A program made the translations under genes and the position numbers. Of a stretch of 16,949 bases of DNA, positions 1 to 10,095 are shown piece by piece. The stretch lies in assembly GCA_032433595.1 (NCBI GenBank), contig JASWJB010000558.1:1-16949 (forward strand), written 5' to 3'. Source of the stretch: Conoideocrella luteorostrata (lineage: Eukaryota > Ascomycota > Sordariomycetes > Hypocreales > Clavicipitaceae). The notes beneath the pieces are model-generated. The model did no database searches. It was not told the origin of the DNA and worked only from the letters and a program-made list of their open reading frames with translations. Numbering within the stretch: the stretch's first letter is position 1; each line of letters starts with the position of its first letter.

Positions 1-93
1 GGCAAGTTGTCTGTCAATAGCAGCACTGTTAATAACGCTGCAGCGCGAGATGAGGGGCGATGACCAGTAGTGAGGGGTGTTTGTACCAGTTCG

Positions 94-1254
94 TCACTTC
101 TTGGACGTAACTCTGCGACTAGTCGGCATGATAATCTCCTGCTGGACCTTCATGTACTCTGTATGGTGAGCTGTGGTTGGCCCAGGAAGATCTGACACTC
201 TCTTCTCGATGCGCTCAGTCAAGGGCGTTATCGGATTACAGATCGTGTGATCGCCTGCACATGGGGGCCCGCCGATAGACACCAAACATTTAATTAGGTC
301 GTCAACGGTCCAATTTCCTCCGCTGAATTCAACAGGTTGTGGCAGGAAGAGGCCCTGGATGCAGTACCGATACGCAGTGGTTAATAGATGACCAAGCGTC
401 ATGTTTGTACAAAGTTGCTGATCACCTGCACAACGTTGAAGGCAGAGGCCCTGGCCCAGGACGAGTGCGGCGTAGAGCTGTCGACACTCTTCTTTTATGA
501 CTGCCAGGGCCATGAGTCGGTGGTTCTGGATCCTTTCTGAGCACATGACACGGTTAGTTAGATGGGGATGAATGAAAAGACGTTGTGGCTTGGAGCTCCC
601 TCATGGGGATTTTTGCTGGAGACCTGGACGTATTCATTACTTACCCATTATGTTTGCTACGTCAATGCAACGCTGGCCGTTCAGCCAATACATACCATCA
701 GCACTCTGGATGTTCCCTTGCTTATTGACACGATGCCCCAGTGCAATCTTCCTCGCAAGTTTATCAAAGGTCTCGGCATCACCAAGCTCATAGGCCACGC
801 CCAAAAGGCCCTCTACTCCAGCTAGTGGCTTGTCCGACTCCAGCCGTAACTTTTCTCTCCATGTTTGCGCCAAGGGTCTCAGCACCTTGGCCATGTCATA
901 TTTGTTGGTGAGAATGGCGACATGTATTAGATCATCCACCGTTGGGTCAGTTGGTGTACACTGAAACTGGTTGTGAATGATGTCCATGATCATGGCGAAT
1001 CCCGGCGCATGGTCCTCGGGGAGCTCGATCATCCAGTCTCCAGAGGCGGGTTTGGACTCCTTGAACGGCCCTTTCAACATTGTGCGGAATACGGGGGACA
1101 TGCGACACAGGGCGTTGGCGTCCACCAGCATGCGCTGCTGTACACACCAGCCGACTAACAGCGTCAAATCGCCATCTTCGTCGAATTTCAAATATTCCAC
1201 CTCTTCTGATGACGCAGGTCTCTTAGGAATCTGACGTGTGGCGCGCTTGCTCAT
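94..1254 (-). CDS. BTB/POZ domain protein, two exons
   Basis: Exons are 1254-645 and 536-94 on the minus strand. The 108-base intron (644-537) starts GTAAGT, has a CTAACTAAC branch-like stretch and ends CTCAG. Splicing replaces the early TAA at 639-637 and gives 350 aa. Residues about 25-135 look like the fungal BTB/POZ fold: DGDLTLLVG near 28-35, an LCRMSPVFRTMLKGPF stretch near 49-64, a W-x-IELPED stretch near 74-81, and ILTNKYDMAKVLRPLAQTW near 114-132. The C-terminal half carries VAYELGD near 153-159 and a Cys-rich tail, as in the large family of fungal BTB proteins with a C-terminal extension. BTB domains mediate dimerisation or Cul3 recruitment; the specific partner cannot be inferred. 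The ATG at 1254 gives a short basic N-terminus. Family assignment is firm; function is unknown. Confidence 0.85.
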
Positions 1255-1313
1255 CTTGCGTGGAATGCAGGCGGTATATCTCGGAAGGTTGAGATTAACT
1301 AGCCCAGTTGGCC

Positions 1314-1333
1314 GGAGAGGGGGGGGGAGGGGG
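1314..1333 (-). promoter_or_regulatory. pyrimidine tract upstream of the BTB gene
   Basis: On the minus strand this is an almost pure C/T run about 60 bases before the ATG at 1254. CT-rich tracts in this position are common in filamentous fungal core promoters and leaders. No TATA box is obvious nearby. Confidence 0.4.
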
Positions 1334-1594
1334 ACTGGAGATGTATGATGATGAGCGGTCTTTTTCCTTTCAAGATGAAGATAAAACTAGGAAAAATAGG
1401 TCGGAGGGAATGAGAAAGAAAATTGCGTTTAAATAGGTTTCGAGGCACGCGAAGAGCTGCACAGCACTTGGTGCTCGCCAGCTGGTCCGCAGCTGTGCGT
1501 GAACCAAGCTCTTCTGGACAGCTGCCCAAGGTTGGCACTAATTAGCATTGGGCCAATTGTGCGGTCTGTCAGCGCGTACAATGGCTGCCTGGGT

Positions 1595-1620
1595 AGCAAG
1601 CAAAGCAAGCAAAGCAAGCA
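1595..1620. repeat. short tandem repeat, unit about 9 bases (caagcaaag)
   Basis: About 2.8 direct copies of an A/G/C-only unit. It lies in the intergenic region roughly 350 bases upstream of the BTB gene ATG. It is probably simple slippage. Confidence 0.7.
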
Positions 1621-2945
1621 CGATTCACGTACACCAAAACCATGCCCGGCATAGCCGATATTGGACCAGCTGTGCTATCTTCTATCCATCATGTAATTCG
1701 CCGCCCACTTTTGTTCCGTGCAAATGCTCCTTCTGTTGCTACACACTCACTGTACCAAGCACCACTGACGACCCACGTATTGACCGTGAGCGATAAAAAA
1801 ATATCCGTATGTTCTGCACGGCTGGGCTTGCTCTAAGCCTTGCAAGTCCGCCAGCCAATATGGCCTCTCTTTAGTTTCAACCGAGACGGATCTGCCCGCT
1901 ATCCTTAGAGACTGGTCTCAACTGGCAATAGACACAGATAACTTCGCTGATGCCTGCATTACTGCTCATATCAAAGCACGCCATCCATACTCTACACTCC
2001 TCCGTCTTCATGTCCTGGAAATACTGTGGGTTGCACAAGACGTTGTGCAAAGGTATCGATGCCAGCTGCCGCCAAAATGCAATGCAATATATTCAATAAT
2101 CTGTGTCCATCTCAGAAGAGGAAACAAGTCAGGGAGAAAGCCCTGATATCGTCGTATAAATATCGTGGCCAAATGGTGACCACGTGACCTGCTGCGTGCT
2201 TCCTCTTGTGCTTGACGAGGGATTCCAACAAATACATTGAATATCAAAGGATTTACGGATTTCAACTAGATAAATCAAGTTCCCGGCCAGCCAGATGTTC
2301 GATCACTATAAAACTTTGAGGCTCTTCGCTTCAGAATCCCACGTGGCTCCACGAGCTGAGATAATGTTTTCAACACTAACAAGGGTCATGACTGTGCTGC
2401 CGTCGTGGTTTGTTGAGGGATTTGCAGGCTTCGAACTAGGAAGGTTGTTGGTTGGGGTGCAGAGCGGCCTGTACTGCTGACAGCCATATCTGAACTAGGC
2501 CCAGCATGGCATATGAAGATACGCTGCATACCAAGTATCAGAAACGCAAAGCACAGAACATAATTGCTCCAAAAGGGCTTGCGGGAGATCCGCGCCATCG
2601 CATCACTACATGTCGCAGAATTGGTAACCCGAATACCTAATTGCCTGGCTCACCGTACTTAGGTTTCGCATTACAATCATCCAGCTACATGGATTAACGG
2701 GACGGCACCTGATCCCGTAGTTTCCTGACTTTGCACCCGTCACACCACGCGCTTCGTACTCAAGGTGTCGACAAATTAATTGAGACATTCAGGGCGGTGG
2801 CAGAGCGGCCGCAATGTCTTGATTAATCTGTCAGGCGCGTGGTACCCCTAAGAATTCTGTGACGGATGTGTGGTATGATCGGCGAGACAGCGAGGGGGCA
2901 GACACATATGACAAACACCACGGGCCACAGCAAATATATACGTAA

Positions 2946-2961
2946 TACTCCGTAAGGAGTA
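2946..2961. repeat. perfect inverted repeat TACTCC-GTAA-GGAGTA
   Basis: Six-base arms (2946-2951 and 2956-2961) flank a four-base loop. The left arm plus loop is one of eight exact TACTCCGTA 9-mers dispersed through the non-coding parts of the window, so this copy may be a hairpin or dimeric form of that motif. Confidence 0.7.
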
Positions 2962-3157
2962 GTTGACATGTGGACGGGGCAACTACGTGCCTAGGCTCGC
3001 CAGTCGGGTGCCGGATCATCAGGCCATGTTGCCATGCTCAGCCTTATTGGCGCGTCATTCCCCGCCGGTCTACTGTTTAACATTAACTAGCCCAACCCCG
3101 GAGCATACGTGCGCGCGGCGGTCTAATGTAGGCCGATGCCAGACCATTCACGGCCAT

Positions 3158-3211
3158 GACCGAGACCACGACCAAGACCACGACCAAGAAAACGACCATG
3201 ACCACGACCAC
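3158..3211. repeat. nine-unit hexamer array, consensus GACCAN
   Basis: Nine contiguous six-base units run without a gap. The sixth (3188-3193, GAAAAC) is the most diverged, the first ends in GA, and the others are GACCAC, GACCAA or GACCAT. The array ends about 250 bases before the ATG of the Zn2Cys6 gene, so it lies in its promoter or leader. On the minus strand it produces a Val-rich run in a spurious ORF. Confidence 0.85.
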
Positions 3212-3460
3212 ACCTCGAAATGAATTTCCGTTTCCTCTACCTTCTCCCCACACTAGCAACTTGGATGTCCCAACCACTGGCTTGAACCGTTCAAAGGCCC
3301 CCCGTCTGCGGTATCGACTGCGGTCCGCGACATCATAATCTATCAAATCGAACTGGCTATTCTGGTAATAACGCCGTTGAGCCTCGTTCTGCCGTGCGTG
3401 CGTGCATGCGGTGCGGCGCCGTGATAATTCCATTCCTATCCTAGCGGGGTCTCCTCCGTC

Positions 3461-5442
3461 ATGCCCAACACTGGGCGGCCCAGCCAGGATTGTCACCTCT
3501 GTCGCCAGCGACGTGTCAAGGTCAGTGACATTCAACCCCCCCGCACACGCTTCCCCCCGCATCGTCAACTTCGTGATTCTGTCCTGAGTATCGGCGGGCA
3601 TTACAGCCTCGCCCATCATGCTTGGCCTCTGATATTTACTTCGTCGTGCCGACCAGGAGCCGTCCAGTCGCTGACTACTTTTTTTTCTCCCCGGTTCCAG
3701 TGTGACCTTGCGCGCCCCGGGTGCCAGAGGTGTGTCAAATATGGCGTCGACTGCCCCGGATACCGCGAGCAGCATGAGCTCGTCTTCCGCAACGCGAACC
3801 CTTCGTCCGTCAAGAGGCGCAAGAAGAAGGTTGCCGCCAAGGAAGTTGACCGAGATGGCGGAATGACCTTGTCGGATGGCAACACAAGCAGATCAAGCAC
3901 CCCTATCTCGCATACGAGCAACCCAGCGGGGGCCACATTTGTATTTGATTCGAAATCGGACCCATGGCCAGTATCAGAACAAACCATGTCGTCATCAGTC
4001 ACCACCTTCCCGAGGCCGATGGCAGAGCACTGGACAAATCACTCAGTGCCGATTCTCCTTAACGTGTATTCGACCCTTTCGTTCCTCGGCAATATATACC
4101 GAATGCATTCCCGAAATGGACCTTTGATCTGGGCAGCCCACCTGTTCTCCCGGACCTATGTCACAAATATCAGATATCCGATATCTGTACACAAGGAATC
4201 AGCCCTCGAGACGCAGCGCGAACTCGGCACGTACCTTGGAAAGACGCTCAGCGCTGTAAACGGGGCTCTGAAGGAGCCAGACGGCCCTTTTCGAGACGAT
4301 GTGCTGGCCACTGTGTGGATTCTCGCAAGCTATGAGGTTGGTGATACTGTCCATAAATTTGTTCGAGTGATTAGGTGGGAGCCAAGTAAACTGACAAATA
4401 ACCAAGCTGTTGATCGGCTCCCTACGTCGGATGGAGCCTCTGAGCCCATGGCATCTCCATACACGTGGCCTATATAGTATTCTGAAAACAAGAGGCAGTG
4501 CGCCTCTGTACACACCCGAGGGTCGGGCAGCTTTCTGGCCTTGCTACAACATGATTGTCAGTACACCCCCCGTTTTGTCTTCCTTTTTCCTTTTTTTTTT
4601 TTTTTTTTTTTGGTCTCTTTTTCCTTTGGATTTTCTCAAAGAAGAAAAAAAAAAAAGAGTCTTCGTCGCATACATCAAAGTCTAACGGCACACAGCAAAT
4701 CCAATCCCTTGTCAGCAATACCGAGTGTCCCCCCGAATCCGAAGAATGGTTAGGTATTATTAGGAACAATCTTTTCGAAGGCGAAGGGTACTCCTTATAC
4801 GTTGCGGTGTTTATCACCAAATGCACTCACGTCCAGGCTACCATTCTCAGCTTACTCCGTCGACGGGACTTCGTGGCCGCCGAGGGACAGTACGAATCAA
4901 TGGTAGAGCAACTAACAGCGGCAGATGACGAGTTGCAAAACTATGCCAACACGAAATCCGATTACAACGAGAAATTTGATATATACATGCGCAACTTGTA
5001 CTGTTCTGCCATCATCAAAGGTTACAGCTATCTGCTGCTCCTGGCCAATTTCTTGACACATCACGCATCCAGCAGAGTACCACTGCATCAGCTCAGATCT
5101 GAGCGTGCCCAATTTGTGAAAATGGTCCGGGTTGCTGCTCAGTCCATTCTTGACAGTATTCCGGTGGCGTTGGGTCCGCTGAAGACGGGAAAGGACAAGT
5201 CCCCCAGGGTGTTGTTTGATTCTATCAAGATGGTGTGGCCGCTCACGGCGGTGTATCTTGTGGGACCGACGTTGCCCGAACAGAAAAATCAGGCGGAAAT
5301 CGCCCTTACTTTCATCGGGAAGGTAGTTGGTGTAAGACAGGCGCTCAACACTTACCCAGGGAAAATGCCGTTGCCGCTTGAAGCGCGGGTTCCTCTTGAT
5401 TTGATGCCTGGAGAAGCTTCTAGTCCTGCGTCGTCGAAATAA
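3461..5442 (+). CDS. Zn2Cys6 fungal transcription factor, four exons
   Basis: Exons 3461-3520, 3701-4336, 4407-4556 and 4696-5442 encode 530 aa. Introns are 180, 70 and 139 bases; donors are GTCAGT, GTTGGT and GTCAGT, and all three are phase 0. The first splice completes the zinc cluster: C11-X2-C14-X6-C21-X6-C28-X2-C31-X6-C38, exactly the GAL4-type spacing. A basic KRRKKK run at 58-63 may act as linker or nuclear signal. The rest resembles the fungal-specific regulatory domain of C6 factors: an LATVWILASYE-LLIGSL stretch at the second splice, PWHLHTRG after it, then TECPPESEEW early in exon 4. The N-terminus MPNTGRPS directly before the cluster is usual for this class and supports the start. 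It should bind DNA in the nucleus; targets are unknown. No biosynthetic cluster adjoins it. Confidence 0.9.
4591..4611 (+). repeat. 21-base T run within intron 3 of the Zn2Cys6 gene
   Basis: An uninterrupted T run lies 34 bases after the donor at 4557. A 12-base A run follows at 4645-4656, before the branch-like CTAAC and the acceptor at 4695. In the pre-mRNA the U and A runs could pair. Read in frame as protein this would give a nonsensical poly-Phe run, which supports its being intronic. Confidence 0.85.
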
Positions 5443-5527
5443 GCTACCAAATGGGATATTCAGCTTCATAATACCTCAGGACAGCGCCAGCAGCCTGGTT
5501 TCGGGGATTTCTAGATAATGTACAGTG

Positions 5528-5542
5528 TTTTTTTTTTTTTTT
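5528..5542 (+). repeat. 15-base T run downstream of the Zn2Cys6 stop
   Basis: A homopolymer about 85 bases after the stop codon, probably in or just past the 3' untranslated region. It may be simple slippage. Confidence 0.7.
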
Positions 5543-6490
5543 GTGGTGGAGTGCAACGGTCGACAAAAATTTTTCGTTCAGGATATAGCCTTTACTGAGT
5601 GTTTGGATTGAGAGGACACACACATGCGATTGTTAGAGCTTTTATGGGATATCACTATCACTAGTATATATGCGCAAAGAAACTTTGCATGCTTGAATAT
5701 ATGTAAGATGAACGGGAACTACCTCCCATATCAACAGCGTAGCGTGTCTGCACATTCATTCATGGCATCCATCAAATCACATCACATCACATTAGATACC
5801 TGTTGAACCCTTGAACAATACCGAACGAGTCAGCCAGCCGTCGAGACTCTACTATAAGGACCGCCACACAGATTACCAATCCAAGGTACGGAGTAGTTCC
5901 CGCCGAAAACTTTAATGTGTTGATAACACGGCAGGTGACCCTTAACTACTACGCCGCAAGCCGTCAACTCTACATTAGTTAACCGATAACCCTTATTGAA
6001 CCTTAGCGGCTAAGCGTCGTCTTCGAGTGCATTGGGGCCTCGGGACAGTAGTATTTTCAAGAGTGCCAATGTCGTCAGCCCAGCCCAGCTACTGAAGTTA
6101 TGTCATCGTTGCTATTGCCTAGAACCTCGCCATTGATCAGACTCATTGCCAGTGCTGATAGACTAAGACTCTGGTTCCCCCAAACACGCCAAAATCGAAC
6201 ACGCCGCGCCGACTTGGATCACACCTCAAGGTCGCCAAAACGAGCCGCACCAATCTGTGGCAAGGACCGGGGGAGAATGTGCTAAATGGGCTATGGCTTT
6301 GCAATGGGCGCCGCAGTATGCCAACATAACCGTCTCTTACTTTCACAAATACTCCGTACTCTGTACTTAGTGTCGTAATAACCTATTTGTGTGGGTCGCC
6401 CTTAAAAATGCTCTTTTACCAACTACTATTGACACCTCTAAGCACAGGGGATAAAATCACTCCGGGTTTCATACCCGGGCAAATAAGTTC

Positions 6491-6560
6491 AACTCATGAG
6501 TTCCTGGCGTTTAACTCGACTCACTCATGAGTCTAACTCAGACCCATGAGGTAACTCATT
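6491..6560. promoter_or_regulatory. cluster of ACTCATGAGT palindromes and half sites
   Basis: There is a perfect 12-base palindrome AACTCATGAGTT at 6491-6502 and a perfect 10-base copy ACTCATGAGT at 6523-6532. Further half sites are GACTCA (6518-6523), AACTCA (6535-6540), CCATGAGG (6544-6551) and AACTCA (6553-6558). Centres of the two palindromes are 31 bases apart. The half sites resemble bZIP (Gcn4/AP-1-like) elements, but the exact family is a guess. It sits about 700 bases upstream of rpb4. Confidence 0.45.
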
Positions 6561-7236
6561 AAAATCTTCATGGAGGTACTCAAAATTACCGTTCAAACTC
6601 GCTGGCTGGTCCATTTGCTTGGTCGATGCGTTTATTATAACATCATCTCGCTAGTCATCGTCGCTTGCTTCTTAAGTCTACAGCATCATCGGCGATGTCG
6701 GAGCCGCACAAATGACCCTGGTCACCTTGCCGGACCCCTTCTATGTGTTCGTTCCGCATTCAATTGCCAAGGCATTCTATTTCTTGCATTCACTCGATGC
6801 GACACTACCACTCGAGGGGTTTGCAGTCAATCTTGGTCGCTGGGGCGTCCATAAACGTGCCTAAATCAGTAGCAGCTGCTGCCGCCAAGTCATGCAGTGG
6901 TCGGGTTTGGGGAATTGCAGCAAGTGGCAGAGGGAGGAGACTAAACCGAAAGTATGAAATTTTTGATCCGCAGCTCAGCAATCTAGATTTAACTTGCAAC
7001 AAAAATCAGGTGCAAAGGCATGTTTGGCGGCCTGCACGTAACTTGGAGGTGCGGCCAACTTGGCCCATCGTATTAGAATCTGGTAGCCGTACCTAAGCGC
7101 CCCGCATCCCGAAAAGAGCTTACACATAATCAGGCGAATGGCTTTTAGTGTTGCTTTAGGCACCCGGCATAAGGCAGGGTCGTCAGTCGACTTGGAGCAA
7201 CACATCTTTCACCGCTGAGATTTAACTGTCGCAGCA

Positions 7237-7795
7237 ATGACGAACAATCCCCCAAGATCACGACCAAAGGCCATTCCACCTTCGGAGCAGGTGGAGAACG
7301 CCGAACTCCTCCAACTCGGAGAGTTCAAGGGCGTCGAGACTCTCACCGTGTCCGAAGCCGCGCTTGTTGTCAACGCTGTGCTGGCAAAACGTGGCAAAGA
7401 TCGCAATGCCGTCCAGCATAACCCGTGAGCCCTTGTTGAAACTCTGCGATTCAATGTTGTAAGCAAATTCTAACGTAACAATCTTTGGTATCCTAGGGTC
7501 CAGCAAAGCACCCTAGAGTATTTCGATGCTTTCGCGCGTTTCGAAAATAGAGAGAGCATAGAGGCAGTTGAACGGTTGCTCAGCTCTCGCCAAGAGCTTT
7601 CCAAATTTGAAAGAGCGCAGCTCGGTAAATTCCAACTCTCTATTTATAATACTGTATCACTGCTTACACGCGCCAGGCTCGCTCTGCTGTACGGACGTCG
7701 ACGAGGCGAAAACCGTCATTCCTTCACTTGCAGATAAAATCACAGATGAGGATCTCCAGGAACTGCTGATCGAGATTGGTAAATTAATGAGATAA
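7237..7795 (+). CDS. rpb4: RNA polymerase II subunit Rpb4, three exons
   Basis: Exons 7237-7424, 7497-7624 and 7677-7795 give 144 aa. Intron 1 (72 bases) has GTGAGC, a TCTAAC branch-like site and TAG; intron 2 (52 bases) has GTAAAT and CCAG. Rpb4 pairs with Rpb7 as the stalk of RNA polymerase II in the nucleus. Recognisable elements are LLQLGEF-x-GVETLTVSEA near 24-41, NAVLAKRGKDRN near 46-57, and an EAVERLLSS-x2-ELSKFERAQLG stretch ending near 106. Then come SLCC, EAKTVIPSL and DEDLQELLIEIGKL near the C-terminus, the signature end of the subunit. The length fits the short form seen in filamentous fungi; budding yeast Rpb4 is longer through an inserted linker. Both introns preserve the frame across conserved motifs, so the model is secure. 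Confidence 0.95.
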
Positions 7796-9033
7796 TGAAT
7801 GCAATCAGTAGTTGGAGAGGAGGCGACGTAGAAAATTCAAGTAATTCACGTGATTTAGGGAAGTTTGCACATAGTCCAAACGGCTACAGCTCTGGGATGT
7901 TTACATACCGTGTGCTATTTAGACCAGCTGAGAGAGAAACACATTCGGAACCCACCTGCGTTACTTTATTTCGCGGAATATGAACGAGGCGAGGATGATC
8001 TTTTAGTGATACCTGTCATCCCGAAGCAGGACGTGTAGCCTATCACCGGCCAATTCCGAGATTGGTTGTTTTTCGTGTCACCAACAGAAAGCATTTGCAA
8101 CGGAGAATGGGTGCTGCCGCCTCTATTCGAACTGGGCTGGGCAGTACCTGTGGTCAAGTGGCCCATCGGACGCAACGCCATGGGAGGAGACTCGTCGCGC
8201 ACGTGGAGTGGTCACATTGGACTACTGTTCACGTCAAATCCGAGTACGCAGCGAAAACTCGTCTTGGCGATAGGATTTATTTTGCTGAAAGCAGTCGCCA
8301 TGATGTACTGCGTTCTCAAAGATTGCTGGTGGCCGTGATGGTCGCAAGTAAGTCACGCATCCGATCGGCAGAAGAATTACCCAGCGAAGCATGCACCGCT
8401 CAGTGGACCAGTGGACAAATGTCTTAGAAGAGTCCCGGTTGCGACAAATGTCCATTTATGAGCCACACCATTTGTCTGCAGTTCAAACCGAAAACAGAGC
8501 AACTGGCCCGTGTATTAGCTACCATGCGCACTGTGATCGAGCGTGTCGTCCGGCTCAAGTCGGCGCCAGGCAAATCCATTACACCATGGTACCGTCGCCT
8601 GGCCTTCGCAGTGCGAGGAACCACCGGTATGAACTCAACGCTGCCATCTTCATCCAACTCTGCTTTTGAATGAAGGTATATGACCTACAGGTCAGCTTCA
8701 TCTGGCGGAACGGAGCAGTCGATCCTGACCATGTAGGTCCAGTTGTTGCAGGCTGTGTTCCATATACCCTTCCAGAATTTTGGGCATCTCAACGTTCGCG
8801 CCCAAGCAGGTGCTAATAGCCAATCGAGCTAATTTGTACGAGACAGGACGATTCGGCTGCCTCATAAAGTTCTTGTTTCGCAAGATTGAGCGGCAAGGAA
8901 GTGTCGAAGTACTGATGTCGGGAGAGTCTTTGGAACAACAAGCCTCAACGACTCCATTTTCTGGCAAACCGCCTGAGTGGCACAAAGATTGAAATGGCTC
9001 AAAATGGATACGTGCTGGTTTTTTCTCTTTTCC

Positions 9034-9054
9034 TTTTTTTTTTTTTTTTTTTTT
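9034..9054 (+). repeat. 21-base T run
   Basis: An uninterrupted T run within a T/C-rich stretch (about 9018-9060), the same length as the run in the Zn2Cys6 intron. It lies just after the last protein-like ORF of the 7928-8992 region. Confidence 0.8.
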
Positions 9055-9087
9055 CCCTCCCGCAGCGCTCCGTGTCGTGGATTTAAT

Positions 9088-9094
9088 TATAAAA
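9088..9094 (+). promoter_or_regulatory. TATAAAA box-like element
   Basis: TATAAAA in an A/T-rich context lies 109 bases before an ATG at 9203. That ATG is followed by 18 open bases and a good donor GTAAGA at 9221. I could not find convincing downstream exons, so this is only a lead to an unannotated spliced transcript. Confidence 0.2.
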
Positions 9095-9619
9095 GGCTTG
9101 AGAAGCAGTGCTTGATGGTGTTCGTGCTTTGAGCCGGCAAGACCTCTCTGCTGCGTACGAAATTGGATTGACGGCTAGACACTGTGGCTTCCCGATTCAG
9201 TTATGTCAGTTCAAGTCAGGGTAAGAATCTCGACGCCACCAAGTCATCCACGAAATGTGAAGGGTAATTGTTGGAGGTTCGTTCCGCCCGCGGCGCCCCG
9301 GAGCACCGCCCCACATCCTTCTTCCTTGGTTCGACAGTTAACCGCTGGCAACTGAGGCTGGGTCTGAAATAAGTGGCCAAGGTCGGCTCTCAGGACATAC
9401 CGGCCAAAGTCCATTATAAGTAGACTGCTGTACTGGGTGGGCTAGCATGCACGTAGGGCTTGGCACAATGGACCACTGACAGGCATTTACCCGCCTGGCG
9501 CCTAGTTATACTCGCAGTCACAGCAGTGTTTTTGAGAAGATGATGCCGCCTGATCCGTGAGAGGTCCTGCCAAGCGCGAGGATGGCTCCATCTGGTGGAG
9601 TTGTCCGGCGCAGCGCTCC

Positions 9620-9633
9620 GGAGTACGGAGTAC
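9620..9633. repeat. doubled GGAGTAC containing the TACGGAGTA 9-mer
   Basis: Two abutting seven-base copies. The exact dispersed 9-mer occupies 9624-9632. No gene is near enough to assign a regulatory target. Confidence 0.6.
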
Positions 9634-10095
9634 AGGCTGTCGGATTTCACCGCGCCCTTGCCTGTGATATGGGTAATTCTTCAAGATGAAGAGGGACGAT
9701 GACAGTGAGCCAAAAGTGCGCAGGTCAACCTCGATGTAGCCCTGGTGGATGGCCGGCCTTGAAGACAGAAAGTGTGGGTTCGGCAAAAGGTTGCTGGTGT
9801 TGCACATATGTACTACTATACTTCGTACTGTTCGACCTAGTCCGCCAAGAAGGAAGGGTCTTTAGGTTTCAAGTCCCGATATCCACTGTGTGCTCCATCA
9901 CATGGAGCCTATTGTATAGTAGAATCCGGACATGGTAAAAAGCCAAAACGCGCCGATGGCCAAGAAAAGAGATAGGGTTTCCGCACGCACGGAGGGTGGC
10001 GAAATGGCCAGCCAGAGTTTCAATTGGAAAAAGACGTGCGGCATTGGCGCGGATGTCGGCCAATTGATACGGCGCGGGTCCGGGCACCTTCCATC

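Larger units (their letters stand above)
1255..3460. other. intergenic region between divergent BTB and Zn2Cys6 genes
   Basis: About 2.2 kb separates the two divergently transcribed genes. The ORFs here are short, lack family motifs and do not join into a gene through good splice sites. A CACGTG E-box lies at 2181-2186 inside the larger near-palindrome GGTGACCACGTGACC. A TATAAAA lies at 2307-2313 on the plus strand, 50 bases ahead of an ATG at 2363 that opens only 38 codons. A minus ORF at 2598-2386 (70 aa) starts with a basic then hydrophobic segment. None is convincing as a gene. Confidence 0.6.
5443..7236. other. intergenic region between the Zn2Cys6 gene and rpb4
   Basis: About 1.8 kb with no supported gene; ORFs are under 120 codons, overlap one another and show no family motifs. 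It holds a T run (5528-5542), two TACTCCGTA-type 9-mers (5887-5895 in complement, 6350-6358) and the palindrome cluster at 6491-6560. The last 200 bases should contain the rpb4 promoter, but I see no TATA box in them. Confidence 0.6.
7796..9400. other. region without a recognised gene; possible decayed coding sequence
   Basis: No family is recognisable. Three plus-strand stretches nevertheless read like protein. Frame A is open from 7928 to a TAG at 8036, then from 8039 to a TGA at 8336-8338. Frame B covers 8391-8669 and, after a TGA, 8670-8816. Frame C is open about 8780-8992. Sense-looking pieces include LLYFAEYERGEDDLLVIPVI in A, LPEFWASQR in B and ANRANLYETGRFG in C. Nested stops and frame changes argue for a broken gene or chance ORFs; a GTAAGT at 8347 leaves an unrecognised intron-rich gene possible. 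A CACGTG sits at 7847-7852. Confidence 0.25.

Noticed and set aside
1321..1333. G-rich run as a G-quadruplex
   Set aside because: It is essentially two G runs separated by one A, not four spaced tracts, and is better explained as the complement of a promoter CT tract.
2386..2598. 70-aa minus ORF with a signal-peptide-like N-terminus
   Set aside because: Only the hydrophobic start is suggestive; the remainder is low-information, and no promoter or conserved motif supports it. Kept as a remote possibility for a small secreted protein.
3083..3775. 230-aa minus ORF opposite the start of the Zn2Cys6 gene
   Set aside because: It is antisense to a well-supported exon and an open intron; its C-terminal Val-rich run is produced by the GACCAN array. 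No family motif.
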